Assembly: GCA_023229505.1 (NCBI GenBank) | Contig: JALNZD010000016.1 | Coordinates: 1 to 64,000, forward strand | DNA length: 64,000 nucleotides | Source of the DNA: Bacteroidales bacterium | GTDB taxonomy: Bacteria > Bacteroidota > Bacteroidia > Bacteroidales > JAGOPY01 | Direction of reading: 5' to 3' | In this document: positions 26,473 to 34,814 of the stretch, piece after piece | Layout: each line of letters starts with the position of its first letter | Position numbering within the stretch: the stretch's first letter is position 1 | Translations under genes and position numbers: made by a program | Notes under the pieces: model-generated | Told to the model about the DNA's origin: nothing | What the model saw: the letters and a program-made list of their open reading frames with translations, nothing else | Databases searched by the model: none

Positions 26473-28518
26473 ATGAGCAAACCGATTGTTGACCGTGCTG
26501 CCGACAATATCCGCATTTTATCCGCCGCCATGGTGGAGAAATCCAACTCCGGCCATCCTGGCGGAGCAATGGGAGGTGCTGATTACATCAACATCCTTTT
26601 CACTGAATTTCTGAATTTCGATCCGGATGATCCCACCTGGCCCTTGCGCGACCGATTTTTCCTCGATCCCGGCCACATGTCGCCCATGCTTTATTCCATC
26701 CTCCATCTGTGTGGATATTTCTCCACAGAAGACCTGCAAAATTTCCGGCAATGGAATAGCGTAACGCCAGGCCACCCTGAGCTTGACCTGCTCCGCGGGA
26801 TTGAAAACACATCGGGGCCGCTGGGGCAGGGACATGTGATAGCAGTGGGAGCCGCTATTGCAGAGCGTTTCCTTGCTGCGCGCTTCGGGGAATGGATGTC
26901 ACATAAAACCTTTGCCTATCTTTCCGACGGAAGCATAGAGGAAGAAATTTCCCAGGGAGCGGGTCGCATCGCGGGGTATCTGGGGTTAAATAACCTGATC
27001 ATGTTTTACGATTCCAACGGTATCCAACTCTCCACAAAAGTCAATGAAGTTACCTGTGAAAATACAGCCGCGAAATACGAAGCCTGGGGCTGGTATGTGC
27101 AATCCATCAACGGCAACAATGCCGGTGAAATCAGGCAGGCTTTGCAGAATGCTGTGACCGGGAAACATCGTCCTTGTCTTATCATCGGTAAAACGATTAT
27201 GGGTTTTGGGACCCTTTCGGAAGATGGTAAAAAAATGGAAGGCCTCGGTTCTACTCACGGACAACCACTTTCCAAAGCAGGGGCTTCTATTGAGAAAACT
27301 ATCCTTAACCTGGGCGGCGATCCGGCAAGACCCTTCCAGGTATTCCCTGATGTCAAAGAATATTACACCCGGATTTTGAGCAAAAAAAGAGATCAGACTG
27401 ATTCCAGGAAAGCCACACAGCATACATGGGAGGATCTTAATCCCGGACTAACTGCCACATGGAAAAAGTGTATCGCCAATGAACCGCCTTACATTGATTA
27501 CAAAGCTATCCCCCTCAAACCTGATGCGGCAACCCGCAATACATCAGGGGATGTCCTTGCTTACTATTCAGCTCACTTAGGTAATATGATCGTAATGTCA
27601 GCCGACCTTTCGAACAGTGACAAGACAGAAGGATTTCTCAAATCATCCAAACCTTTTAAACCGGGTGACTTTACCGGCGGGTTCCTGAATGCAGGCGTTT
27701 CCGAGCTGACCATGGCCGCAATTGCAAACGGCATCGCCTTGCATGGAGGTATATTTGTGGCTTGCGGCACTTTCTTTGTTTTCTCGGATTATATGAAACC
27801 GGCCATACGCCTGGCTGCCCTGATGCGTTTACCGGTGAAATACGTTTTCACCCACGACTCTTTCCGTGTCGGAGAAGATGGCCCGACGCACCAGCCGGTG
27901 GAGCAAGAGATGCAGCTCCGGTTGCTGGAACAACTTAAAAATCACCACGGTGGTAACGGACTGCTGGTTCTTCGCCCCGCTGACGGCGCCGAAACTATTG
28001 CCGCCTGGAAGATGGCTGTGGAAAACACTAAAAGCCCTACTGCCCTGATACTGTCCCGCCAGAATATCAAAGATATCCCTGCCCTTCCCGGTGGTTCCCG
28101 CTTTGAACAAGCCGGGCAGATCTGCAAAGGGGCCTATATTGTCAGGGACACCAGTGGAAAGCCCGATATCATCATGCTGGCCAACGGATCGGAAGTATCT
28201 ACGCTGGTGGAAAGCGCTGATCTGCTTGAAATAGAGAAAGGCATTCATGCCAGGGTTGTTTCGGCCCCTTCGGAAGGTTTGTTCCGCCTCCAGGATAAAG
28301 CGTATCAAATAAGTGTCATACCGGAAGATGTCCCTGTATTTGGACTTACAGCAGGACTTCCCGTCACCCTCCAGGGACTTGCAGGATGCAAAGGGAAGGT
28401 TTTCGGGCTTGACCACTTCGGCTTCTCCGCCCCTTACCAGGTCCTGGATGAAAAATTCGGATTTTCACCGGAGAACGTGGTGAATCAAGTGACAGAATTT
28501 TTGAAATTTGAAACTTGA
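26473..28518 (+). CDS. tkt: Transketolase
   Basis: A 681-residue single-chain transketolase of the pentose phosphate pathway. Visible features are NSGHPGGAMGGADY near residue 25, GPLGQGHVIAVGAA, the ThDP-binding YLSDGSIEEEIS...NNLIMFYDSNGIQLS, the pyrimidine domain FVFTHDSFRVGEDGPTHQPV, and the C-terminal domain ending VTEFLKFET. Length is normal. The 3' end has a diverged duplicate 9 kb away (37564-37648). Confidence 0.93.
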   Translation: MSKPIVDRAADNIRILSAAMVEKSNSGHPGGAMGGADYINILFTEFLNFDPDDPTWPLRDRFFLDPGHMSPMLYSILHLCGYFSTEDLQNFRQWNSVTPGHPELDLLRGIENTSGPLGQGHVIAVGAAIAERFLAARFGEWMSHKTFAYLSDGSIEEEISQGAGRIAGYLGLNNLIMFYDSNGIQLSTKVNEVTCENTAAKYEAWGWYVQSINGNNAGEIRQALQNAVTGKHRPCLIIGKTIMGFGTLSEDGKKMEGLGSTHGQPLSKAGASIEKTILNLGGDPARPFQVFPDVKEYYTRILSKKRDQTDSRKATQHTWEDLNPGLTATWKKCIANEPPYIDYKAIPLKPDAATRNTSGDVLAYYSAHLGNMIVMSADLSNSDKTEGFLKSSKPFKPGDFTGGFLNAGVSELTMAAIANGIALHGGIFVACGTFFVFSDYMKPAIRLAALMRLPVKYVFTHDSFRVGEDGPTHQPVEQEMQLRLLEQLKNHHGGNGLLVLRPADGAETIAAWKMAVENTKSPTALILSRQNIKDIPALPGGSRFEQAGQICKGAYIVRDTSGKPDIIMLANGSEVSTLVESADLLEIEKGIHARVVSAPSEGLFRLQDKAYQISVIPEDVPVFGLTAGLPVTLQGLAGCKGKVFGLDHFGFSAPYQVLDEKFGFSPENVVNQVTEFLKFET

Positions 28519-28559
28519 TATTTGGAATTCTTTAATCGAAAATTGAGTCCGTTCCTGAT

Positions 28560-28970
28560 TTAAGAATAACCATATTCCTCATAGAACTTCCGGATGACAG
28601 AATCGAGGTCATCAAAAACCACATAATGATTTTTGCACCCGTTTCTTGAACAAACACTCACTCTTCCACCAACATCTGCATTAAAAGAAACCATAGGAGC
28701 ATCGCAGATATCACAGGTAACATTTTTTCTCTTGAGATTCTCTTTGCAATGTGGGCAAGTTAATACAACTATTTCATTGTCAGGTATATGAAATTCTGAA
28801 CTGTAATTATAATCTCCGTAAATCGAACTCAACCACATCGTTCCCTTTTGATTGTTGGAAGTTTCGATATGTAGTCTGATTCCTGGTTTATTATTGATGA
28901 GATGATTCCCGTCCATTAGCGATTCATCGCAATGAGGGCACCTGACTGATAATGCAATTACCTTTGTCAT
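28560..28970 (-). CDS. Zinc-ribbon protein, last gene of the hydrogenase/Hdr operon
   Basis: A 136-residue protein with several cysteine pairs: VRCPHCDESL near the start, LTCPHCKENL and TCDICDAPM in the middle, and VCSRNGCKNHYV near the end, consistent with two or three zinc ribbons. It starts 27 bases after the large-subunit stop and is probably cotranscribed. A paralogue of the same layout lies at 39554-40036. The function is not known. Context suggests a role in maturing or regulating the complex; Ni-site assembly is one possibility. Confidence 0.7.
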   Translation of the reverse strand: MTKVIALSVRCPHCDESLMDGNHLINNKPGIRLHIETSNNQKGTMWLSSIYGDYNYSSEFHIPDNEIVVLTCPHCKENLKRKNVTCDICDAPMVSFNADVGGRVSVCSRNGCKNHYVVFDDLDSVIRKFYEEYGYS

Positions 28971-28997
28971 ATTTCAGGATTTTATAGATTAATGATA

Positions 28998-30467
28998 TCA
29001 TGACCCTTTCCTAATGATTGTTTGAATTATTTTTCCATTTGCATCCCTGACCTTTACTTCCATTGGCATCTTTCCGGGCAAATGGTGAGTTGCGCAGGAA
29101 AAGCAAGGATCATATGCACGGAAAGCCATTTCGATTAAATTAAGTTTCCCTTCATCAACCTCTTCTCCAGGCCGGATCAGTTGCATTGCAGCCATTTTAA
29201 TTGAAAGGCAGATTGCGCCGTTGTTGTTCGTGGTACCAACAATAAGATTAACCTTTTTAGTTATACCTTTTTCATCAGTAAAATAATGATGCGTGAGCGT
29301 ACCTCGTTGCGCTTCCACTGTACCAACCCCTTCACCGACGATTTTCCCCAAAGGAGCTCTGAGGTCAGTGCCGGTAATATCCGGATCATGTGTAAGTTCC
29401 AGGCAGTGCTCGGCGGCATAGAGTAGCTCGATCAGCCTGGCCCAATGCATGGCCATAGTAAAATGGACAGGTTTGGTCCCGAAAGTATCAAACATTTTAG
29501 CATATTCCACGTTTGCGAGAGGTGTGGCCATACCATCAGCCACATTCAACCGCGATAAAGGTGTTGCCATGTATAGGCCTGATTGCTGACCTTCAATTAA
29601 ACCTTTCCATCCGATTTGTTTCAAATACGGAAATTTTAAATAACTCCAGGATTCCACGTGCTCTTCGATGAAATCCAGGTAATCCTTCGGTTCATATTTG
29701 CATATTTCGTTTCCAACAGTATCAACTACTCTCACCTTGCCATCATAAAAATTAACATAATTATGCTCATCAACCAGGCCCATGGAATGCAATGTCAACC
29801 GGTAGGGGCCATTCGTAATAAGGTCAAGATAATCGGGATTGCCCAGCACAACATTCTCAAACAGTTGAAGACTAAATTTGGCAAAATCGACAAATCCTCT
29901 GGCTTTTTTCTCCACATCATCCCTCTCTTGTTCTGTTAATCCTTTTCTGACCCCACCCGGAATATTCATAACCACATGAGTCTGATGCCCTCCAAGTAAA
30001 GCCTGTATCTCCTGGGCAAATCTTCTTTGTTTGATCACCTCAGCCACGATTTCCTTTCCAACTTTTCCTATGACACCAAGAAGATTCCGCTCCATTGGAG
30101 GAGCCGTCGGGCCAACAATAAAATCAGGCGCAGCCAGAGCGTAAAAGTGAGCAATATGGCTGTGTACAAAGTGGGCCATATAAAATAACTCACGTAACTT
30201 TTTAGCCGTAGGTGGAGGAACCAGGCCGTATACAGCATCCAAGGCCTTTCCTGAGGCCATGTGATGGCAACCGGGACAAACGCCGCAGATTTTTGTAACA
30301 ATTTGAGGCAATTCTTCAACTGGGCGTCCTTCACAGAACTTTTCAAATCCTCTCAATTCCGGCACCTGGAAAAAAGCGTTTTCGACATTACCATTATCAT
30401 CCAGTAAAATTTCTATTTTACCGTGACCTTCCAATCGGGTGATCGGGTCAATTGTGATCTGTTTCAT
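28998..30467 (-). CDS. mvhA: [NiFe]-hydrogenase large subunit, MvhA-like (group 3)
   Basis: A 489-residue catalytic subunit. The N-terminal nickel motif is in ICGVCPGCHHMASGKAL (CxxC, about residues 61-64) and the C-terminal one in DPCFSCATHHLPG (CxxC, about 455). All four Ni-binding cysteines are present. The N-terminus ITIDPITRLEGHGKI is typical. The sequence after the CxxCxxH motif (PGKMPMEVKVRDANG) resembles group 3 enzymes of the methyl-viologen/F420-non-reducing type. It overlaps the small-subunit stop (ATGA) and has a GGAGG site (30476-30480). No hydrogenase maturation (hyp) genes are in the window. Confidence 0.9.
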   Translation of the reverse strand: MKQITIDPITRLEGHGKIEILLDDNGNVENAFFQVPELRGFEKFCEGRPVEELPQIVTKICGVCPGCHHMASGKALDAVYGLVPPPTAKKLRELFYMAHFVHSHIAHFYALAAPDFIVGPTAPPMERNLLGVIGKVGKEIVAEVIKQRRFAQEIQALLGGHQTHVVMNIPGGVRKGLTEQERDDVEKKARGFVDFAKFSLQLFENVVLGNPDYLDLITNGPYRLTLHSMGLVDEHNYVNFYDGKVRVVDTVGNEICKYEPKDYLDFIEEHVESWSYLKFPYLKQIGWKGLIEGQQSGLYMATPLSRLNVADGMATPLANVEYAKMFDTFGTKPVHFTMAMHWARLIELLYAAEHCLELTHDPDITGTDLRAPLGKIVGEGVGTVEAQRGTLTHHYFTDEKGITKKVNLIVGTTNNNGAICLSIKMAAMQLIRPGEEVDEGKLNLIEMAFRAYDPCFSCATHHLPGKMPMEVKVRDANGKIIQTIIRKGS

Positions 30468-31444
30468 ATAACCTTCCTCCGTAATATTGACGCAGGTAAT
30501 GAAAATCTGTAAAAAGTTCCGGCCGGATCAGGAAATCCTTGTATAATCCGGGCAATTTCATCCGGGTCATCCGAATCAATCATCGTGGCAATAGCTGACA
30601 TCATCTTCGCTCCCGGATCAATAACATCAGCCGGAGGCCCGTAACAGCCCCGGCAGGGTGCATTCCCTTTGATGCAACGCGTGCCACATCCGCTGCGGGT
30701 AGCTGGTCCCAGACAGATAACACCCTGTTCCAGGAAACAGGTTTCATGATCATCTTCAATTTCGTAACTCCTGAAAATCTGCCTGATCTTTTTATTATCG
30801 GATTTTTTCCGTTCACATTCTTCACATTGTGATTTTTCATTTGCCCCGATTACACTGCCTATTGGCGGCAATTCCGCACCAGAAAAAACCGCTTCAAGTA
30901 CCTCCACCAGACGTTCGCTTTGAGGCGGACACCCGGGCATGAAATAATCAACCGGAACAACATCATTTAGCGTGTAAACATCCTTATAGAACTCCGGAAG
31001 ACGTAAATGCAAACCTGCAATGTGTTGCTCAGTCAAAGGTCTGACCTTGTCCGGATTTACCGTTGATTCACATTCATCATATAACCTTTCAAATATTAAA
31101 TCCTTATTAAAGAAATTAGCCAGTCCCGGAATCCCGCCCAAATGGGCACAAGTTCCATAAGCGATTAAAATTTTCGATTTCTGGCGAAGTACTTTAGCAA
31201 GATGTTCGTTCTCCGAATTCCTGATTGCTCCATTGAACAAAGTAATATCTATAAACTTATCCGGCATGGCTTCGACATCCTTGTATTTGACATCCAGGGC
31301 GATAGGCCAGAAAACCAGGTCAGCAGCTTCAACTACAGCGAAGAGCTTTTCATGAATATCCAGCACTGACACGCAACATCCACCGCAAGCAGCTCCCCAG
31401 TAAACAGCCAGCTTCAATTTGGCTTTTTCTTTTGAATCACTCAT
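30464..31444 (-). CDS. mvhG: [NiFe]-hydrogenase small subunit, MvhG-like
   Basis: 326 residues from ATG 31442-31444, which overlaps the mvhD stop by 8 bases (the longer frame starts with TTG). It carries the Fe-S ligands of group 3 small subunits: YWGAACGGCCVSVLD (proximal cluster), AYGTCAHLGG, FMPGCPPQSE, then the Cys-rich tail CLGPATRSGCGTRC and CRGCYGPPADV. It passes electrons from the Ni-Fe site to MvhD. Neighbours on both sides overlap it, indicating tight translational coupling. Confidence 0.9.
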   Translation of the reverse strand: MSDSKEKAKLKLAVYWGAACGGCCVSVLDIHEKLFAVVEAADLVFWPIALDVKYKDVEAMPDKFIDITLFNGAIRNSENEHLAKVLRQKSKILIAYGTCAHLGGIPGLANFFNKDLIFERLYDECESTVNPDKVRPLTEQHIAGLHLRLPEFYKDVYTLNDVVPVDYFMPGCPPQSERLVEVLEAVFSGAELPPIGSVIGANEKSQCEECERKKSDNKKIRQIFRSYEIEDDHETCFLEQGVICLGPATRSGCGTRCIKGNAPCRGCYGPPADVIDPGAKMMSAIATMIDSDDPDEIARIIQGFPDPAGTFYRFSLPASILRRKVI

Positions 31445-31871
31445 GTGCAACTTTTATTTTAGCGTTTTCGCAAACTTTACTTGGACCCAACGCTCTGATG
31501 GATTCCGTGTATTTATCCACAAGGGCGGCAAATTGTCTGCCTTCGCTGGCACTGATCCATTCCAGCGATAACCTTTCCTCCTCGATACCCATTTGGGTGA
31601 TATATTTTTTAAGTAGATGATATCTTCTCAGGCACTTGTAATTACCTGACTGGTAATGGCAATCACCGGGATGACAGCCACAGATAAGAACCCCGTCGGC
31701 CCCTTCACGGAAAGCCTCCAGAACAAAGGTGGGTTCAATTCTCCCTGAACACATGACCCGGATGATCCGGACATTGGCTGCATATTTCATCCGGGATGTA
31801 CCGGCAAGATCTGCACCTGTATAGGCACACCAATTACATAGAAATGCCAGAATGGTCGGTTGATAACTCAT
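31437..31871 (-). CDS. mvhD: MvhD-like iron-sulfur subunit linking hydrogenase to HdrA
   Basis: A 144-residue protein with the MvhD pattern: FLCNWCAYTGADLAG, VMCSGRIEP and CGCHPGDCHYQSGN. MvhD holds a [2Fe-2S] centre and docks hydrogenase onto HdrA. Here it is a separate gene 4 bases after hdrA-2; in QmoB proteins this domain is fused to an HdrA-like part. A GGAGG site (31881-31885) precedes ATG 31871. Confidence 0.9.
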   Translation of the reverse strand: MSYQPTILAFLCNWCAYTGADLAGTSRMKYAANVRIIRVMCSGRIEPTFVLEAFREGADGVLICGCHPGDCHYQSGNYKCLRRYHLLKKYITQMGIEEERLSLEWISASEGRQFAALVDKYTESIRALGPSKVCENAKIKVAHE

Positions 31872-31875
31872 AAAT

Positions 31876-33612
31876 TTATACCTCCATAAGTTCTTTTGAT
31901 TTTACAATCAGTTCCCTGATTTCCGAGAGTATCTGCTGATCGGTAAAGTGCCTGCTCCTTATCGCCCCTGTCGGACATGAGGAGCCACAGGTGCCGCAAC
32001 CCTTGCAAAGGATTTCATTAACCCTTGAGACCTTTTTATCCATATCATAACTTATCGCAGTATAGGGACATAAGCTGATACAAGTCTGACATCCGCAACA
32101 AATTTCTTCGTTAACTGATGCAGTTGTGACCTCGACATTCATCTTTCCAAGGCTGATGTTGGCAAGAATCCTGGCAGTGGCTGCTCTCGCCTGCGCTACT
32201 GTATTTGGGATATCCTTCGGCGCCTGGCAGCTTCCCACAATGAATACACCATCTGTGGTTGTGGCTACCGGATCAAGTTTAGGGTGCTTTTCGATGTAAA
32301 ATTCATTACTGCACATGGCTATTCCGGTCATGTGTGCAACGCTTTTCGCCGTATCATGAGCCTCCATAGCCACCATCAGGATGATCAAATCGGCCGGTAC
32401 CAGGACCTGCTCGCCGGTTAATTTCTCGTCAACCTCAACAACAAGGTTGGGATATTCATTCCTGGCTCCTTTGCGGATCAAGGGAAGGCCATCATTTTGA
32501 TTAAACATTAAAAAAAGCACGTTTTTTCTTGAAGTATCCCGGTATAATTCCTCGCAACCTTTGCCATATGACCTCATGTCAGCATATAGCTGGTAAATAG
32601 AAGCATGTGGCAAGGCTGATCTGATCTGGTTGGAGTATTTCAACGCCGTGGAGCAACAGGTTCTTGAACAGTATTCATGGTAATGCGAATTACGGCTTCC
32701 GACACAATGGATGATCACAACATTTTTCGGTTCATCTCCCCTGCTGGTGACAATCCTGCCTCTCTTGAGCATGTTTTCAAATTGAAAAGATGTAATGACA
32801 TTGGGATACTTAGTATACCCATATTGGGGAATGATTGACGGATCAAATGGCTTTAACCCTGTTGCTATAACAATATGACCAAACTCCAGCTTAACTTCCT
32901 CCTCCTGATAATTAAAGCTGGTTTCAAAATTTCCGATATATCCGTAAACCTCTTCAAGATTGGTATTCAGAAATACCCGGATGTTAGGAAGGTTGAGTAC
33001 CCTGTCGATGACCGAGCGAATGACCTGCTGGGTGCTGTCGAAATATGGAAACGTCAGGTCGACTTCTGCTACGATACCTCCAAGATGTTCTGACTTTTCG
33101 ATTAGAAAAGCCTGCTTCCCCGCATCTGCGATTTCAAGAGCCGCGGTCATACCGGCAATTCCTCCGCCAACGATGAGGGTTGAAGGCTTAATATCAACCA
33201 ATCGTTTGTCAAGCGCCTCATGCCACCTGACCCGGTGCACTGCCGCTGCTACAAGGGCTATGGCTTTCTGTGTCGCTTCACTTCTGTCATTATGAACCCA
33301 TGAAACCTGTTCCCTTATATTGGCCATCTCCAATAAATAGGGATTCAAACCGGCATGTTCAAGGGCTTTTCGGAAAGTAAACTCATGGATGCGGGGCGAA
33401 CAAGCAGCAACCACTATCCTATTCAGCTTGAACTCCTTGATATCATTGACTATCTGATCTTGTCCCGGGTCAGAACACATGTATTGATAATTACGCGCTA
33501 CGGTGACATCTTGGATCTTAGAAATGTGAGATGACACCTCTTCAACATCAACCATCCTGGCGATGTTGGACCCGCACCAGCATACATACACCCCTATTCG
33601 CTTTTCAGCCAT
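31876..33612 (-). CDS. hdrA: HdrA-like flavoprotein 2 (HdrA/QmoB-type)
   Basis: A 578-residue FAD and iron-sulfur protein. The N-terminus has IGVYVCWCGSNIARMVDVEE, the HdrA start motif; FAD is bound at GGGIAGMTAALEIADAG (about residue 150); IHCVGSRNSHYHEYCSRTCC is the conserved HdrA Cys block. The C-terminus has two [4Fe-4S] sites (CCGCQTCISLCPY and CKGCGTCGSSCPT). It lacks the central ferredoxin insert of HdrA-1. With MvhD directly behind it, the pair equals a split QmoB. It probably distributes electrons, possibly by flavin bifurcation. Confidence 0.88.
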   Translation of the reverse strand: MAEKRIGVYVCWCGSNIARMVDVEEVSSHISKIQDVTVARNYQYMCSDPGQDQIVNDIKEFKLNRIVVAACSPRIHEFTFRKALEHAGLNPYLLEMANIREQVSWVHNDRSEATQKAIALVAAAVHRVRWHEALDKRLVDIKPSTLIVGGGIAGMTAALEIADAGKQAFLIEKSEHLGGIVAEVDLTFPYFDSTQQVIRSVIDRVLNLPNIRVFLNTNLEEVYGYIGNFETSFNYQEEEVKLEFGHIVIATGLKPFDPSIIPQYGYTKYPNVITSFQFENMLKRGRIVTSRGDEPKNVVIIHCVGSRNSHYHEYCSRTCCSTALKYSNQIRSALPHASIYQLYADMRSYGKGCEELYRDTSRKNVLFLMFNQNDGLPLIRKGARNEYPNLVVEVDEKLTGEQVLVPADLIILMVAMEAHDTAKSVAHMTGIAMCSNEFYIEKHPKLDPVATTTDGVFIVGSCQAPKDIPNTVAQARAATARILANISLGKMNVEVTTASVNEEICCGCQTCISLCPYTAISYDMDKKVSRVNEILCKGCGTCGSSCPTGAIRSRHFTDQQILSEIRELIVKSKELMEV

Positions 33613-33623
33613 ATTGATTCAAT

Positions 33624-34814
33624 TTATACAGTTGCAAGTGAATTCTGAATAACCATTTCTGTCCTCGCTTTCTTTTTCAAACGATACAAATAAATAGCAA
33701 AAGGCCGGTAGGCAAGATGCGACCATTTCGAGAAAGGAACCTCGATTACGATCATGGGAACGAGAATCGCCATATGTATGACATAGGTAAAGTAAGTGGT
33801 CACAGGTATCCCGCTTAGCCTGAAAAAATGAAGTACTATCCCTGAAATAGTAGTCAGGCCTAGCATGACAATGAATAACCAGTCAGAAGCATGAGAATAT
33901 TTGAATTTATAGTCCTTTTTAATAATACGCTGGTAAGTGGCGATCCCCAGAAAGAAAAGAATTCCAAAAGTGGCATAATATCCGAGAAGGCGCTGCCAAT
34001 GATACCATGCATAAACCTCTTCTGTCTGAAATCGTTTTAACATGGCTACAATAAAAATGAACATCATAGTATAACCGGACATAAGAAGGAAATGGCCAAA
34101 CCAGTATTTCCGGCGATCGCAATGATAAAACTTGTTTTGTGTTACAAAATGGTAAATAAGTGACCAGGCTTCTGTAAAATAGGCATAAAATGGAACCTTG
34201 TACTTTTTATCCCTGAGTATTGACAGGATAAACATCCTGATAATATTGGAAATCAGGATGCCTCCAATGATAATGGCCATGATCCAATCAGACCACTCAA
34301 TGATTTTAACAAATTGATCCGCGGATATGCCTGCTACCAGGCTATTGATCATTACACCGCCTTGTGAATTAATAAAATTCGCAGGATTTGAGAACATATC
34401 ACGGTTAGGTGGCAGAAAAATGGCAAATGCCGCTAGAACCAGCATAAAAAAGGTTAATACCACACCAACTTCCCAGAACTTCGAGGTGTAAAATTTACGC
34501 GACAATCCCGTCCAGTCATAAAGTGAAGTCAGGTAACGCCGCATTGACATCATGATCTCTGCCGGGTTGGCATCCCGCGGGCAGGATTCGGAACATTCCC
34601 CGCAATAATAGCACAGCCAGGGGTCAAGATTTGCCACCATACTGTCTTTTAACCCAAGTTGTGCCTGCTTGATGACCTTCCTTGGAAAAAGAAAGCCTTC
34701 TTCGGTCAGCTTGCAAATCGCACTGCAATTGCCACAGTTAAAGCAATCATTCCAATCTCTTACGCCAAACTTCAGCAGATCAAGCTTAACCTGGTCGTTA
34801 ACTAATTGGCTCAT
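33624..34814 (-). CDS. qmoC: QmoC-like HdrC/cytochrome-b fusion, membrane anchor
   Basis: A 396-residue fusion. Residues 1-90 hold two [4Fe-4S] sites (CFNCGNCSAICKL and CYYCGECSESCPRDANP) as in HdrC. Residues about 105-380 contain six membrane helices with histidines suited to haem b (YWFGHFLLMSGYTMM, VLHFFRL, YVIHMAILVP), as in HdrE/NarI. This is the QmoC architecture, which connects HdrA-like subunits to menaquinone in the inner membrane. It overlaps hdrA-1 by 4 bases and has GGAGG at 34822-34826. Confidence 0.88.
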   Translation of the reverse strand: MSQLVNDQVKLDLLKFGVRDWNDCFNCGNCSAICKLTEEGFLFPRKVIKQAQLGLKDSMVANLDPWLCYYCGECSESCPRDANPAEIMMSMRRYLTSLYDWTGLSRKFYTSKFWEVGVVLTFFMLVLAAFAIFLPPNRDMFSNPANFINSQGGVMINSLVAGISADQFVKIIEWSDWIMAIIIGGILISNIIRMFILSILRDKKYKVPFYAYFTEAWSLIYHFVTQNKFYHCDRRKYWFGHFLLMSGYTMMFIFIVAMLKRFQTEEVYAWYHWQRLLGYYATFGILFFLGIATYQRIIKKDYKFKYSHASDWLFIVMLGLTTISGIVLHFFRLSGIPVTTYFTYVIHMAILVPMIVIEVPFSKWSHLAYRPFAIYLYRLKKKARTEMVIQNSLATV